The notes: generated from the sequence alone by a model not told the origin. Counted from the first letter of the stretch, positions 27,713-37,209 are shown. The stretch is DNA of 64,000 bases from Winogradskyella costae (GCF_013403865.1 NZ_JABFDK010000004.1:124001-188000); one strand, 5' to 3'. Numbers and translations: made by a program.

Positions 27713-28519
27713 TTGAAAATAAACGATATTAAAGAACTGTCCATTCAAATTAATTTGAATGGGCTTTCTTTTTGTATTCTAAATAGAACTCTTAATGCTG
27801 TTGAGTTTCTCAAAACCATTCCATTTGAGCAAAAAACAACTCCTGTTGAAGTTCTCAATCATTTAAAAACAGAACTCAGTAATAATACTGTTTTTTCAGA
27901 AGATTTTAATGCAGTTTTAGTAATTCATCAAAATGAACTGGCGACATTAGTTCCAGAAGAATTATATAATGTAGAGCATAAAGCGGACTACTTAAAATTT
28001 AACTCAAAGATACTGAGAAACGATTTTATAACAGAAGATGATATCTCCATAAATAAAAGTGTAAATATTTATGTACCCTATGTAAATATCAACAATTACA
28101 TCTTTGATACATTTGGTGAGTTTGTTTATAAGCACTCTTCAAGTGTCCTTATAGATTCGCATTTACAACATATAGAAACTGAAGAATTTCCAACAGTCTA
28201 TCTAAACATTAATAAAACAACTGTTGAAGTACTGGTCATTGAGAAAAACAAACTTCAACTCTTTAATGTTTTTGAATACTACAGTAAAGAAGATTTCATC
28301 TACTATATTTTATTTGTCTTTGAACAATTAAAACTAGACGTCGAAACTACCCATATTAAATTAAGCGGCAACGTTGAAAAGGATGATGAATTATACACTA
28401 TACTTTTCACTTACGTAAGACATGTTGATTTTGTTGAAAACAACTATAAATTTTCAATTTCTAATGAGATCGATAGTCGTTATTTACATAAACATTTTTT
28501 AATTTTAAATTCCTTTTAA
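27713..28519 (+). CDS. DUF3822 family protein
   Basis: A 268-residue cytoplasmic protein; the ELSIQINLNGLSFCIL start, the YNVEHKADYLKFNSKIL segment and the C-terminal SNEIDSRYLHKHFLIL fit DUF3822, whose structure has an ASKHA/actin-like fold. It has no obvious catalytic motif. It starts with TTG one base after the preceding stop and ends directly before the rsmD ATG, so all three genes are coupled. Confidence 0.85.
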   Translation: MKINDIKELSIQINLNGLSFCILNRTLNAVEFLKTIPFEQKTTPVEVLNHLKTELSNNTVFSEDFNAVLVIHQNELATLVPEELYNVEHKADYLKFNSKILRNDFITEDDISINKSVNIYVPYVNINNYIFDTFGEFVYKHSSSVLIDSHLQHIETEEFPTVYLNINKTTVEVLVIEKNKLQLFNVFEYYSKEDFIYYILFVFEQLKLDVETTHIKLSGNVEKDDELYTILFTYVRHVDFVENNYKFSISNEIDSRYLHKHFLILNSF

Positions 28520-29068
28520 ATGCGCATCATATCTGGATTATTTAAAGGCAGACGTATTACTGCTCCTAAAAAATTACCTGTTAGACCAACAACTGACATG
28601 GCAAAGGAAGCACTATTCAACATTTTAAATAATCAGTACTATTTTGATGATATTTCTGTATTGGATTTATTCTCTGGAACTGGAAATATTAGCTATGAAT
28701 TTGCTTCAAGAGGCACCGAACAAATTACTGCTGTAGATGAAAATTTTGGTTGCATTAAGTTTATAAACGAAACTGCTGACGCTTTTGAGATGACTATCAG
28801 CACTATTAAAAGTGACGTTTTTAAATTTCTAGAAAAATCGAAGCAAAAGCATTCAATAATATTTGCTGATCCTCCTTATGATTTTGATTTGGAGGCTTTT
28901 TCTAAAATTCCTGAATTAGTATTTAAAAATGAACTTTTAGAGGACGAAGGGGTCTTAGTTGTTGAGCATTCAAAACATACCGATTTAAGTCAATTAGAAC
29001 ATTACTCACATTCTAAAAGCTATGGAGGTAATATGTTTAGCTTTTTCGATTATACAGCAAAAAGTTAA
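28520..29068 (+). CDS. rsmD: 16S rRNA (guanine(966)-N(2))-methyltransferase
   Basis: Methylates G966 of 16S rRNA with S-adenosylmethionine. The 182-residue protein starts with the RIISGLFKGRRI signature, has the SAM-binding LDLFSGTGNISYEFASRG motif (about residues 54-71) and the catalytic ADPPYDF motif (about 116-122). Length is normal for RsmD. It is the last gene of the operon; its terminator is shared with the convergent RNase P RNA. Confidence 0.95.
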   Translation: MRIISGLFKGRRITAPKKLPVRPTTDMAKEALFNILNNQYYFDDISVLDLFSGTGNISYEFASRGTEQITAVDENFGCIKFINETADAFEMTISTIKSDVFKFLEKSKQKHSIIFADPPYDFDLEAFSKIPELVFKNELLEDEGVLVVEHSKHTDLSQLEHYSHSKSYGGNMFSFFDYTAKS

Positions 29069-29095
29069 TTCAATTAAAAAAACGATATAAAAACA

Positions 29096-29124
29096 AAGCT
29101 TCATGTGAAACCATGAAGCTTGTT
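29096..29124. terminator. bidirectional terminator between rsmD and rnpB
   Basis: AAGCTTCATG and CATGAAGCTT form a perfect 10-base stem with a 6-base loop, flanked by A-rich and T-rich runs on either side. It lies 27 bases after rsmD and just beyond the 3' end of rnpB. Confidence 0.85.
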
Positions 29125-29129
29125 TATTT

Positions 29130-29460
29130 AAGTAAATCTATAAGCCGAATTCTGTACATTTTCTTCTTAAGGAATAAATTCCTAATAAAGAAAAGCCCTT
29201 ATCATTTATCTACGTTTACTGTTACCAGCAAACTTTAGCTGCCTACCCTCTAACAATCGCGCGTGTACACTCAAGCGTTAGTATACATGACATTGCACCA
29301 CATAGAGTTTACCTGGTTTCACTACAGCATTACCTGTACATACTTTCTGTTGCACTTTTCCTCACCTTACGATGGATGGCTGTTAACCACTATGATTGCA
29401 CTATGGTGTTCGGACTTTCCTACCCTAAATAAATTTAGAATCGATAAGGCGATCTACTTG
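29130..29460 (-). ncRNA. rnpB: RNase P RNA
   Basis: The catalytic RNA that trims tRNA 5' leaders. On the minus strand the 5' part contains GGGTAGGAAAGTCCGAACACC, the near-universal AGGAAAGTCC core, and the 3' end contains ACAGAATTCGGCTTATAGATTT, the universal 3' P4/J3-type signature. The ends pair: AAGTAGATC near 29459 with GATTTACTT at 29138-29130, forming helix P1 with one GU pair. About 331 nucleotides, normal for the bacterial A type. Any open reading frame inside is spurious. It has its own promoter element. Confidence 0.95.
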
Positions 29461-29463
29461 GCG

Positions 29464-29471
29464 CAAAAGTA
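29464..29471 (-). promoter_or_regulatory. -7 promoter element of rnpB
   Basis: TACTTTTG on the minus strand matches TAnnTTTG exactly and lies about 5 bases upstream of the predicted RNA 5' end, as expected for the -7 box. A consensus TTG at -33 was not found. Confidence 0.65.
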
Positions 29472-29535
29472 CACAAATTGTTAATAACTCATGTTAAATT
29501 TCAGTCCTTATAAAGAGCTTTTAAATGGTTATTCT

Positions 29536-29543
29536 TAAATTTG
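29536..29543 (+). promoter_or_regulatory. putative -7 promoter element of dnaX
   Basis: TAAATTTG matches TAnnTTTG and lies 52 bases before the dnaX ATG; no convincing TTG at -33. Confidence 0.4.
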
Positions 29544-29595
29544 TAATGCTCAAAAATTTGGCGTTAAAAAACACCAAATTAAATTCAGCAGTATC

Positions 29596-31320
29596 ATGGA
29601 ACATTTTGTAGTATCGGCTCGTAAATACAGACCCCAAACCTTTAAGGATGTTGTGGGTCAGCAGGCCATTACAAATACGCTACTGAATGCTATAGAAAAT
29701 AATCACTTAGCCCAAGCATTATTATTTACAGGTCCTCGTGGAGTTGGGAAAACAACCTGTGCCCGTATTTTAGCTAAAATGATTAATAGTGATGAAAACA
29801 CAAGCGAAGACGAAGATTTTGCTTTTAATATTTTTGAGTTAGATGCAGCGTCTAATAATGGTGTAGATCAAATAAGAGAGCTAACAGACCAAGTCCGTAT
29901 CCCACCACAGGTTGGAAAATATAAAGTGTATATTATTGATGAGGTGCATATGTTATCTCAAGCCGCTTTTAATGCTTTTTTAAAGACCTTAGAAGAACCA
30001 CCTAAACATTGTATTTTCATATTAGCAACGACTGAAAAGCATAAAATCATCCCAACCATACTATCGCGTTGTCAGATTTTTGATTTTAAACGTATAACGG
30101 TATCTGACGCTAAAGAATACTTAAAATATATAGCTAAAGAACAAGGTATTGATGCCGAAGATGATGCCCTTCATATTATAGCTCAAAAGGCTGATGGAGC
30201 CATGCGTGATGCTTTATCTATATTCGATCGCGTTGTTAGTTTTTCAGGTAAAAATTTAACAAGACAAGCCGTCACTGAGAATTTAAATGTTCTCGATTAC
30301 GAAACCTATTTTACAAGTACCGATTTCATCTTACAAAATAAAATTCCAGATTTATTAATACAATTTAATACCATCCTTTCTAAAGGTTTTGATGGTCATC
30401 ATTATATTGCTGGCCTAGCATCTCACTTTAGAGATTTGATGGTTTGTAAAAACCCTGCAACAATTCCGTTGTTAGAAGTTGGTGAAGATACCAGCCTTAA
30501 ATACATGGAACAGTCGCAGAAAACAACACATACGTTTCTAATGGAAGGCATTCGATTAGCAAATGATTGCGATTTAAAATATAAGACTAGTAAAAATCAA
30601 CGCTTACTCGTTGAGTTAACACTTATGCAACTTGCCTCTATCACTTTTGATGGAGAAAAAAAAAATCTTAAGCACTTCATAATTCCTCCGTCGTATTTTA
30701 AAGCGAGAGGCATTACACCTATTCCTGTTACACAACCGAAAACAGATGTTAAACTATCTGAAAACCCTGTTGCTACAAAACCAATCGAGGCAAAGAAAGA
30801 ACCGGTTTCTGTAGTGGCAGAACCTTTAACTATTCCTAAAATATCTATAAATCAACCTAAAAAATCAACTTCAGGCTTATCCTTAAGAAGTATAAGAGAA
30901 AAGAAGGAGCATCAATTACGCCAAATGGAAGTGGTTATTGATGAAGAAAACCTTCCTAAAGAGCCTGTAACACAAGAAGCCTTAAGTGAAGCATGGAGAC
31001 TTTACACCGAACAGATGGACAAGAAAGGTGAAAAAATTATGGCGTCTATTTTACAAATGGATCACCCTAAATTAGAAGGCACTACACTTTACTTAACGTA
31101 TTCTAATAACACTAATAAGATTGAGTTAGAAAGGGCAGAATTTCCTTTAATGGCTTTTTTGAAGAAAAAATTACTTAATTACGATCTTAAATTAGATATC
31201 ACAGTTAACGAAGAGGTTGCAAAAAAATATGCTTTCACACCTTTAGAAAAATACGAAAAGTTAAAAGAAAAAAACCCTAATATTGAAGTGTTGCGACAGA
31301 TGTTTGGGTTAGATGTTTAA
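29596..31320 (+). CDS. dnaX: DNA polymerase III subunits gamma/tau
   Basis: Clamp-loader ATPase of the replisome. Walker A is GPRGVGKT (residues 46-53), the Walker B/sensor region is IIDEVHMLSQAAFNAFLKTLEEPP, and sensor 1 is ATTEKHKI. The 574-residue protein has AAA+ and lid domains (to about residue 360), then a proline/lysine-rich linker and a C-terminal tau-type domain. The zinc-binding cysteines usual between Walker A and ELDAASNN (about residues 64-80) are missing and replaced by a short acidic stretch, which I believe is common in Flavobacteria. The start is ATG. Confidence 0.95.
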   Translation: MEHFVVSARKYRPQTFKDVVGQQAITNTLLNAIENNHLAQALLFTGPRGVGKTTCARILAKMINSDENTSEDEDFAFNIFELDAASNNGVDQIRELTDQVRIPPQVGKYKVYIIDEVHMLSQAAFNAFLKTLEEPPKHCIFILATTEKHKIIPTILSRCQIFDFKRITVSDAKEYLKYIAKEQGIDAEDDALHIIAQKADGAMRDALSIFDRVVSFSGKNLTRQAVTENLNVLDYETYFTSTDFILQNKIPDLLIQFNTILSKGFDGHHYIAGLASHFRDLMVCKNPATIPLLEVGEDTSLKYMEQSQKTTHTFLMEGIRLANDCDLKYKTSKNQRLLVELTLMQLASITFDGEKKNLKHFIIPPSYFKARGITPIPVTQPKTDVKLSENPVATKPIEAKKEPVSVVAEPLTIPKISINQPKKSTSGLSLRSIREKKEHQLRQMEVVIDEENLPKEPVTQEALSEAWRLYTEQMDKKGEKIMASILQMDHPKLEGTTLYLTYSNNTNKIELERAEFPLMAFLKKKLLNYDLKLDITVNEEVAKKYAFTPLEKYEKLKEKNPNIEVLRQMFGLDV

Positions 31321-31349
31321 ACAACAAGCAGTTTAAAAAATCAGAACGC

Positions 31350-31520
31350 ATGAAAAAAAATTTACCTTTAATTGTTATTATTGCCAGCGCTGTTTTAATT
31401 GTTTTCAATTTTATATTCTCAGAGAAATTTGACCGTGGGTTTTGGATGTCATCACTCTCTAGTGTTTTGATTATTATATCGATGGCATTGACAATTAGAG
31501 AACGAAATAAGAATAATTAA
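31350..31520 (+). CDS. small membrane protein
   Basis: A 56-codon frame with ATG at 31350: MKKNLPLIVIIASAVLIVF begins the first hydrophobic helix, then a hydrophilic turn (EKFDRGFW) and a second helix (SSLSSVLIIISMALTI), ending with RERNKNN. It fits precisely in the gap between dnaX (29 bases) and the next lipoprotein gene, and its composition is that of a real two-helix protein. Function unknown. Confidence 0.65.
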   Translation: MKKNLPLIVIIASAVLIVFNFIFSEKFDRGFWMSSLSSVLIIISMALTIRERNKNN

Positions 31521-31545
31521 ATAGGTGGTTTTAAAATTCAAACAG

Positions 31546-32130
31546 ATGAAACATTTATTAGGACTTTTAATAATTATTATAATTGGCTTTACAAGCTGCG
31601 AAGGTCGAAAAACACAAAGTCAAGCCCTATATGAGAGTATTGCCGAATTCAAAAAAACAGTAACTTTTGAAACCAATATTTATATTCCTGAAAACTACTT
31701 AGAACACCAAGTAGACACCTTGATGAGCAATGGTTTTAGAGTAAAAATAAAAACCTATTCTGATATGACTAAGGACGTTCTTTTTTCGAATATAAAAGAC
31801 ACTATTAATTATCAAACCCATTATAGAAATTTCAAATTTGATATTCGTGTTGAAAAAGAAGGCCAACTAATTTTTGAAGAAAGCTTTGATAAACAAAAAG
31901 CAAATAAACTATTTGGTTATCGAGATGACTTCGCATCAGACTCTCCTTTTTATAATTTTGATAAATTAGCCATCTTACACTCTATACAAGTAGATGATGA
32001 ACCTTCACTAAAAAACAAAGTACTTATAGATGTAATGTATGCGATACCAGAAACTAATCGCACTGCGCTACACACGCTATTTGTTAATGATAACGGCACT
32101 ATTAATATGGTACATGTAACACAAAACTAA
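31546..32130 (+). CDS. lipoprotein of unknown function
   Basis: A 194-residue lipoprotein: signal peptide with lipobox ending at C18 (FTSC). I chose the ATG at 31546 because the signal peptide begins there; a GTG seven codons earlier would add a non-signal extension. The rest is mostly soluble with no motif I recognise; it contains VTFETNIYIPENYLEHQVDTLM. It is followed two bases later by miaE. Confidence 0.8.
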   Translation: MKHLLGLLIIIIIGFTSCEGRKTQSQALYESIAEFKKTVTFETNIYIPENYLEHQVDTLMSNGFRVKIKTYSDMTKDVLFSNIKDTINYQTHYRNFKFDIRVEKEGQLIFEESFDKQKANKLFGYRDDFASDSPFYNFDKLAILHSIQVDDEPSLKNKVLIDVMYAIPETNRTALHTLFVNDNGTINMVHVTQN

Positions 32131-32132
32131 TT

Positions 32133-32714
32133 ATGTTAGGACTAAAATTACCAACCGATCCAAGATGGGTAAATATCGTTGAAAAGAATATTGAAGATAT
32201 TCTAACCGATCATGCCTATTGTGAGCAAAAAGCAGCAAGTACGGCTATTTCATTAATAGTGGGTTTTCCAGAATACACGGATTTGGTACAAGAAATGATA
32301 GCTTTAGTAGAGGAAGAAATGAGCCATTTTAAAATGGTACACGATAGGATTTTAGAAAACGGTTGGACACTTGGTAGAGATCGTAAAGATGACTATGTAC
32401 TTGCGCTTATAAAATTTTTTCCTAAAGGAGGCAGTAGAACGACGCAATTAGTTCACAGATTACTATATGCAGCCTTAATTGAAGCACGAAGTTGTGAGCG
32501 GTTTAGATTATTATCTGAAGAATTAGAAGATAAAAAGTTAGCCAAATTTTACCGTAAATTGATGATTAGCGAGGCTGGACATTACACCATGTTTTTAAAT
32601 TTCGCTAGACAATATGGGGACCGAAAAGACGTGGATGAAAAATGGGAACAACTTCTTGACTATGAAGCTAGTATTATGAAAAACTTAGGAGATAAGGAAA
32701 CTATTCATGGGTAA
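32133..32714 (+). CDS. miaE: tRNA-(ms2io6A)37 hydroxylase
   Basis: A 193-residue ferritin-like diiron monooxygenase that hydroxylates the isopentenyl group of ms2i6A37 in tRNA. The iron-binding glutamates and histidines lie in YCEQKAAS, EEEMSHFKM, IEARSCERF and SEAGHYTMF, in the order and spacing of the MiaE family. Length is normal. It follows a lipoprotein gene by two bases and probably shares its transcript. Confidence 0.92.
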   Translation: MLGLKLPTDPRWVNIVEKNIEDILTDHAYCEQKAASTAISLIVGFPEYTDLVQEMIALVEEEMSHFKMVHDRILENGWTLGRDRKDDYVLALIKFFPKGGSRTTQLVHRLLYAALIEARSCERFRLLSEELEDKKLAKFYRKLMISEAGHYTMFLNFARQYGDRKDVDEKWEQLLDYEASIMKNLGDKETIHG

Positions 32715-32735
32715 TTATGTCGGTTTACAAAGCTT

Positions 32736-33555
32736 ATGACCTTATTTTTTAAAAAAAATCTACTTTGTTTTTCTTTTATTATCACCAATGTCTTATTCTC
32801 AAGATGACGCTTTGTTAAGTAACTGACACTTAAAATCGGTAATAAAAAATGGTATTATATATAACAATGTTATAATAATTTTTCTATTGCTTTTACAGAT
32901 ACTAATTACTTAGAGTTTTCCGCCTCATATTGTGTAGCGTATAGTGCGCAGTCTATAGATTCACCTAGTATAATATTAGGACCAGAAGGGTACCGTTTTT
33001 TTTGATCAATTTCCTTTAATGGTAGAAGAGTCTATAACACATTTAATGCAATTATTATATTTATCAAAGTAATGGCGATGAATTAATATTGAAAGCTTTA
33101 CTCCAGCTACAAATGTTTGTCAACAACCTAGTGACTTTGAAAATGCTTGTTTTTCAATGTTTAACGATGACTCTACTAATACATTTGGTTCCGAAATTAT
33201 CATTAATGGTGAGAACTTAATCCTAATTAGTATTTCTGATGACGGAGGTCGCTCTACCAATGACAATAGTAAAGTTTTAAGTTTGAGTAAGGAAGTACTT
33301 TCAATGAATGATTTTGATTATAATGCTAATTAAATAAGCATTGTAAAGAATACTGTTGAAGACCAATTATTGTTAAACGTAACTGATAACTTATTATTTT
33401 AAAATTTAAAATATACCATATTCAATTTAGAAGGAAAACTGATATTTACATCAGAATTTACCAAGGCAAACATGGATGCAAACCACTTATTATCTGATGT
33501 TTATTTCATAAATATTAATGATAGCAACAAAACATTATCCACCTTAAAATTTTAA
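32736..33555 (+). pseudogene. decayed T9SS-exported protein gene
   Basis: A coding remnant with several stops and frame changes. It begins with a secretion-signal-like stretch (near 32736-32805, followed by SYSQDD), continues in pieces such as TNYLEFSASYCVAYSAQSIDSP, and from 33090 follows one frame for about 155 codons (PATNVCQQPSDFENACFSMF onward) broken only by two stops. The last 70 codons (VEDQLLLNVTDN, YTIFNLEGKLIF, HLLSDVYFINI) match the type A C-terminal sorting domain of T9SS cargo. So this was an exported protein, now inactive. Confidence 0.7.
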
Positions 33556-33564
33556 AAAAAAATA

Positions 33565-33588
33565 AAGCCTCAACATCTGTTAAGGCTT
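33565..33588 (-). terminator. terminator of the outer-membrane protein gene
   Basis: AAGCCT/AGGCTT outer stem and AAC/GTT inner stem form a hairpin, followed on the minus strand by eight T. It lies 26 bases beyond the stop of the barrel protein gene at 33614. Confidence 0.6.
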
Positions 33589-33613
33589 ATATATTATTTG
33601 AAGTAATTTCGTT

Positions 33614-34153
33614 TTATAATTTGATTCCAAAACCAAATTGAATCACATGGTTTTTAGCTTCAACATCTGTTAAATCCTCATCTAAGATATTAGTAATTCC
33701 ATAATAATATCTTGCATCCAAGAACAACTCATCAGTAATCATATACTCTACCCCTGCAACTCCAGAAAACACAAATGTTGAGAAGGCATCTTCATATTCC
33801 CATGTTTTTAAAGCGATCTGAGGACCAACACCTAATAAAAGGTTATCTGAAATTGAGAACCTAAGAAGGATAGGTAATTTAAGATAATCTGCTCTAAGGT
33901 TTCTTTCTTTAGCACCCTCTGCAGACCATTGTAATTCTGTTAATAATGATAAATTATCAGACAAGCTAAAGTCGGCAAAACCAGCAAAGGCAAAACCATT
34001 TCTATGTTCGTTATCAAAATTAGCATCAGGATCAAAGTCTAGATTAGACACATTTAGAGCGCCTCTAACACCATATAAAATATCCTGAGACATTCCTACA
34101 GACGTAAACGCAACAAACAACAAAGCAACTACATATTTTTTCATAATTTTCAA
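33614..34153 (-). CDS. PorT-family outer-membrane beta-barrel protein
   Basis: A 179-residue protein with a signal peptide (VVALLFVAFTSVGMSQ, cleavage near residue 22) and alternating strands of an eight-stranded barrel ending in FGFGIKL. It looks like the PorT-like outer-membrane beta-barrel family common in Bacteroidota. The start at 34153 (MKIM) or the inner ATG at 34144 (MKKY) are both possible; the latter gives a more standard signal peptide. Function unknown. Confidence 0.8.
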   Translation of the reverse strand: MKIMKKYVVALLFVAFTSVGMSQDILYGVRGALNVSNLDFDPDANFDNEHRNGFAFAGFADFSLSDNLSLLTELQWSAEGAKERNLRADYLKLPILLRFSISDNLLLGVGPQIALKTWEYEDAFSTFVFSGVAGVEYMITDELFLDARYYYGITNILDEDLTDVEAKNHVIQFGFGIKL

Positions 34154-34246
34154 TTTGAGACTACGAATATAAATTAAATAATAATTTCATATCAATTAAT
34201 AGGTCTATATAGTAAAAAATCGGATAAATGGATTAATTACAACAAA

Positions 34247-35152
34247 TTATACCACCACACTAGACACCGTTTCATAATACATACTTTTAATTATACCATC
34301 TGATAGCCCTATTTTTGGTACATAGATATCTTTTGCTCCACTCCATTTCATCGCGGACAAGTAAATTCGGGTTGCTGGTATTATAACATCTGCTCTATCT
34401 TGATTAAGATTTAACTTGGTGATACGCTCCTCATAAGAATAATTTTGAAGCATCTTATAGTAGCTCGTTAAATAGAAATAAGTTAATGGCTTACCAATAT
34501 CTTTTCCTGAAATTTTAAAAATCTTGTTGATGTTACCACCAGATCCAATCAATTCTATTTTCTCATATTTTTTAGTATTGTCTTTAATCCAATACTCTAA
34601 TTCTCTCCAAGTTTCACTCTTCACAATATCGTTTAATAGCCTTACAGTTCCTATTTTAAATGATCTTGACATTTTCTTATCACCATTATGTATTATAGAA
34701 AACTCGGTACTCCCCCCTCCAACATCTACATAAAGGTAAGTTTTATTGGGGTTTATAAAAGATTGCAGATCTGTTGCCGCAATAATAGCGGCTTCTTCTT
34801 CCCCATCAATGGTTTCTATACTAATTCCGCAAGTTTCAAGAATTTTTTCAGATAGCGGTGCACTGTTTTTAGCCTCTCGCATCGCAGATGTTGCACAGGC
34901 TTTATAACGCGTTACTCCATGAGACTTTATAATTAGACTAAAAGCTTTCATGGTATCTATCATTCGTTCTTGATTGTACTCTGATATTTCACCTTTTAGA
35001 AACACATCTGCCCCTAATCTAATAGGCACACGAACTAATGAATTCTTTTTAAAAATTGTAGGCTCGTCATCTTGTTCTATAATGTTAGAAATTAATAACC
35101 TTACGGCATTCGATCCTATATCTATAGCTGCAAACTTCTGTATCTTCAACAT
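34247..35152 (-). CDS. ppx: exopolyphosphatase / Ppx-GppA family phosphatase
   Basis: A 301-residue protein of the ASKHA phosphatase fold. The phosphate-binding motifs are AAIDIGSNAVRLLI (residues 8-21), YLYVDVGGGSTEFSII (about 138-153) and the GSGGNINKIF segment. It hydrolyses terminal phosphates of polyphosphate or pppGpp; location two bases after ppk1 strongly favours polyphosphate. It is shorter than E. coli Ppx (about 510), lacking the C-terminal HD domains, as in most Bacteroidota. Confidence 0.9.
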   Translation of the reverse strand: MLKIQKFAAIDIGSNAVRLLISNIIEQDDEPTIFKKNSLVRVPIRLGADVFLKGEISEYNQERMIDTMKAFSLIIKSHGVTRYKACATSAMREAKNSAPLSEKILETCGISIETIDGEEEAAIIAATDLQSFINPNKTYLYVDVGGGSTEFSIIHNGDKKMSRSFKIGTVRLLNDIVKSETWRELEYWIKDNTKKYEKIELIGSGGNINKIFKISGKDIGKPLTYFYLTSYYKMLQNYSYEERITKLNLNQDRADVIIPATRIYLSAMKWSGAKDIYVPKIGLSDGIIKSMYYETVSSVVV

Positions 35153-35154
35153 AC

Positions 35155-37209
35155 TTATCCTTCTAATTTATTTAAGTAATACTTATAGGTATCAAATTGT
35201 GCCCTTACTTTTGGGTTATTATTTCTACTATAGGTATTGTCTTGATTTTCATTAATAATACGTGCTTTTACGTTATCGTTCCAGCAAATATCAAATAAAT
35301 CTTTTAATTCTTCTTTGATATCTTCATCATAAATAGGACAGCTAACTTCAACTCTATTATCGATATTTCTAGTCATCCAATCTGCAGAAGAAATATAAAT
35401 TATAGGATCGCTTTGATTCGAAAAAATATACAATCGTGTATGTTCTAAAAATTTATCAATTATGCTGATAATTTCAATATTTTCGCTCATACCTTTAATT
35501 CCCGGCACCAAACAACACAGCCCCCTAACAATCATCTGTATTTTTACACCAGCCCTACTTGCCTCATATAACTTATCTATCATTTTATAGCTACTAACAC
35601 TATTCATTTTAAGCTTAATATAAGCTGGTTTACCGTTTTTAGCACTTTCGATTTCTTTATCTATTAAAGCAAACAATTTGGACTTAGTGTAGTGTGGAGA
35701 AGTGATAAGATGTTTATATCTGTTAATTTTGTAATTCACTTCAAAAAAGTCGAATACCTTATTTACCTCTTTCAAGATTTTTGAATTTGCTGTCATTAAG
35801 GTAAAGTCTGTATAAATTTTTGCCGTAGATTCATTAAAATTTCCTGTGCTTATAAATCCATATCTCACTAATCGATCGTCTTCCTCTCGTTCAATAACAC
35901 ACATTTTACAATGCACCTTTAAACCCGTAACACCAAAAAACATTTTAATGCCTTCGTCTTGCATTTGTTCTGCATAATTAATATTGGCAGCTTCATCAAA
36001 ACGTGCTCTAAGCTCTATGGACACTGTAACTTTTTTACCATTCTTAGCTGCGTTAATTAATGAACTGGCAACATGAGAGATTTGAGCTAATCTATAAATT
36101 GTGATTTTTATAGTTTTAACTTGTGGATCTAAAGCTGCTTCTCGTAAAAATTTCACGATATAAGAAAAGGTATGGTAAGGTGTGTACACCAAATAATCCT
36201 TCTTAGCAATAGTTCTAAAAATACTATCTTCTAAACTCAACCCTTTAACAGGTAGTGGTTTAATCTTTGCATAAAGTAAATCAGTCCTTCCTAAACTAGG
36301 AAAACTCATATAATCCCTACGATTGTGATATCTACCTCCTGGAATAAGACTCTCCTTTTCATCAACAGCCATCAATTTAAGAAGAAAATTCAGAGTTTCC
36401 TCTTCTATATTCATATCATAAACGAAGCGTACAGGATCTCCACTTTGCCTATCTTTTACGCTCTCTGAGAGTTTATCGATAAAACTTTTGCTCAAATCAC
36501 TATCAAAATCTAATTCACCATCTCTCGTTATCTTTATCATATGAGCACTAATGCTATCATATTTAAAGATATTGAAAATATCATCTAAACAATATCTTAA
36601 GATATCATCTACCATAATAATATAGTTGTTACCATTTTTACTAGGCAACACAACAAAACGATCCATTGCCGTAGAAATCTCAATCAATGCGACTTGGTCT
36701 TTACCATGTTCACTAGACATTTTTACCGTTAAATAAGCAGAAATATCCATAAGTTCTGGCAGTGCAACATCTTCATTAAGCATTATTACTACTAATGCTG
36801 GACTTATCTCTTGAAAAAAATAATTCTTGATAAATTCATGATGCTCATCATCAATTTCGGTTTCATTAATGACATAAATATTCTCATTTTGAAGCTCTAT
36901 ATCAATCTCGTCTAAAATCTTTAAACTATAACTTTGTTGTTCGATAACAATTTTAGTTATTTCTTCTAAAAGATCACCCGCTTTGATTCCTCCTAATTCA
37001 GATTTACCTCCCTTGCCTGCTTCATAAATACGCTTTACAGTTGCATATCTAACTTTAAAAAATTCATCTAAATTATTAGAGAAAATACCCAAGAAACGTA
37101 ATCGTTCTATCAATGGCACATCTTTGTCCGCAGCTTCTTGCAAAACCCGCTCATTAAATTTTAACCAACTTAATTCTCTATTGATATAAATGTTTTTGTC
37201 TTTTGTCAT
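35155..37209 (-). CDS. ppk1: polyphosphate kinase 1
   Basis: A 684-residue enzyme that polymerises ATP gamma-phosphate into polyphosphate. The N-terminal domain starts with INRELSWLKFNERVLQEA, and the catalytic phospholipase-D-like domains contain GLKVHCKMCVIER and FLEHTRLYIFSN, with the autophosphorylated histidine and its partner. I chose the ATG at 37209 (MTKDKN), which overlaps the sixA stop as ATGA, over an upstream frame extension. The order sixA-ppk1-ppx suggests coordinated control. Confidence 0.95.
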   Translation of the reverse strand: MTKDKNIYINRELSWLKFNERVLQEAADKDVPLIERLRFLGIFSNNLDEFFKVRYATVKRIYEAGKGGKSELGGIKAGDLLEEITKIVIEQQSYSLKILDEIDIELQNENIYVINETEIDDEHHEFIKNYFFQEISPALVVIMLNEDVALPELMDISAYLTVKMSSEHGKDQVALIEISTAMDRFVVLPSKNGNNYIIMVDDILRYCLDDIFNIFKYDSISAHMIKITRDGELDFDSDLSKSFIDKLSESVKDRQSGDPVRFVYDMNIEEETLNFLLKLMAVDEKESLIPGGRYHNRRDYMSFPSLGRTDLLYAKIKPLPVKGLSLEDSIFRTIAKKDYLVYTPYHTFSYIVKFLREAALDPQVKTIKITIYRLAQISHVASSLINAAKNGKKVTVSIELRARFDEAANINYAEQMQDEGIKMFFGVTGLKVHCKMCVIEREEDDRLVRYGFISTGNFNESTAKIYTDFTLMTANSKILKEVNKVFDFFEVNYKINRYKHLITSPHYTKSKLFALIDKEIESAKNGKPAYIKLKMNSVSSYKMIDKLYEASRAGVKIQMIVRGLCCLVPGIKGMSENIEIISIIDKFLEHTRLYIFSNQSDPIIYISSADWMTRNIDNRVEVSCPIYDEDIKEELKDLFDICWNDNVKARIINENQDNTYSRNNNPKVRAQFDTYKYYLNKLEG

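Noticed and set aside
29263..29484. A 73-codon plus-strand frame
   Set aside because: It lies inside the RNase P RNA gene on the other strand.
33572..33673. CAACATCTGTTAA present twice, 89 bases apart
   Set aside because: One copy is in the loop region of a terminator, the other codes for protein; a short chance repeat is the simplest explanation.
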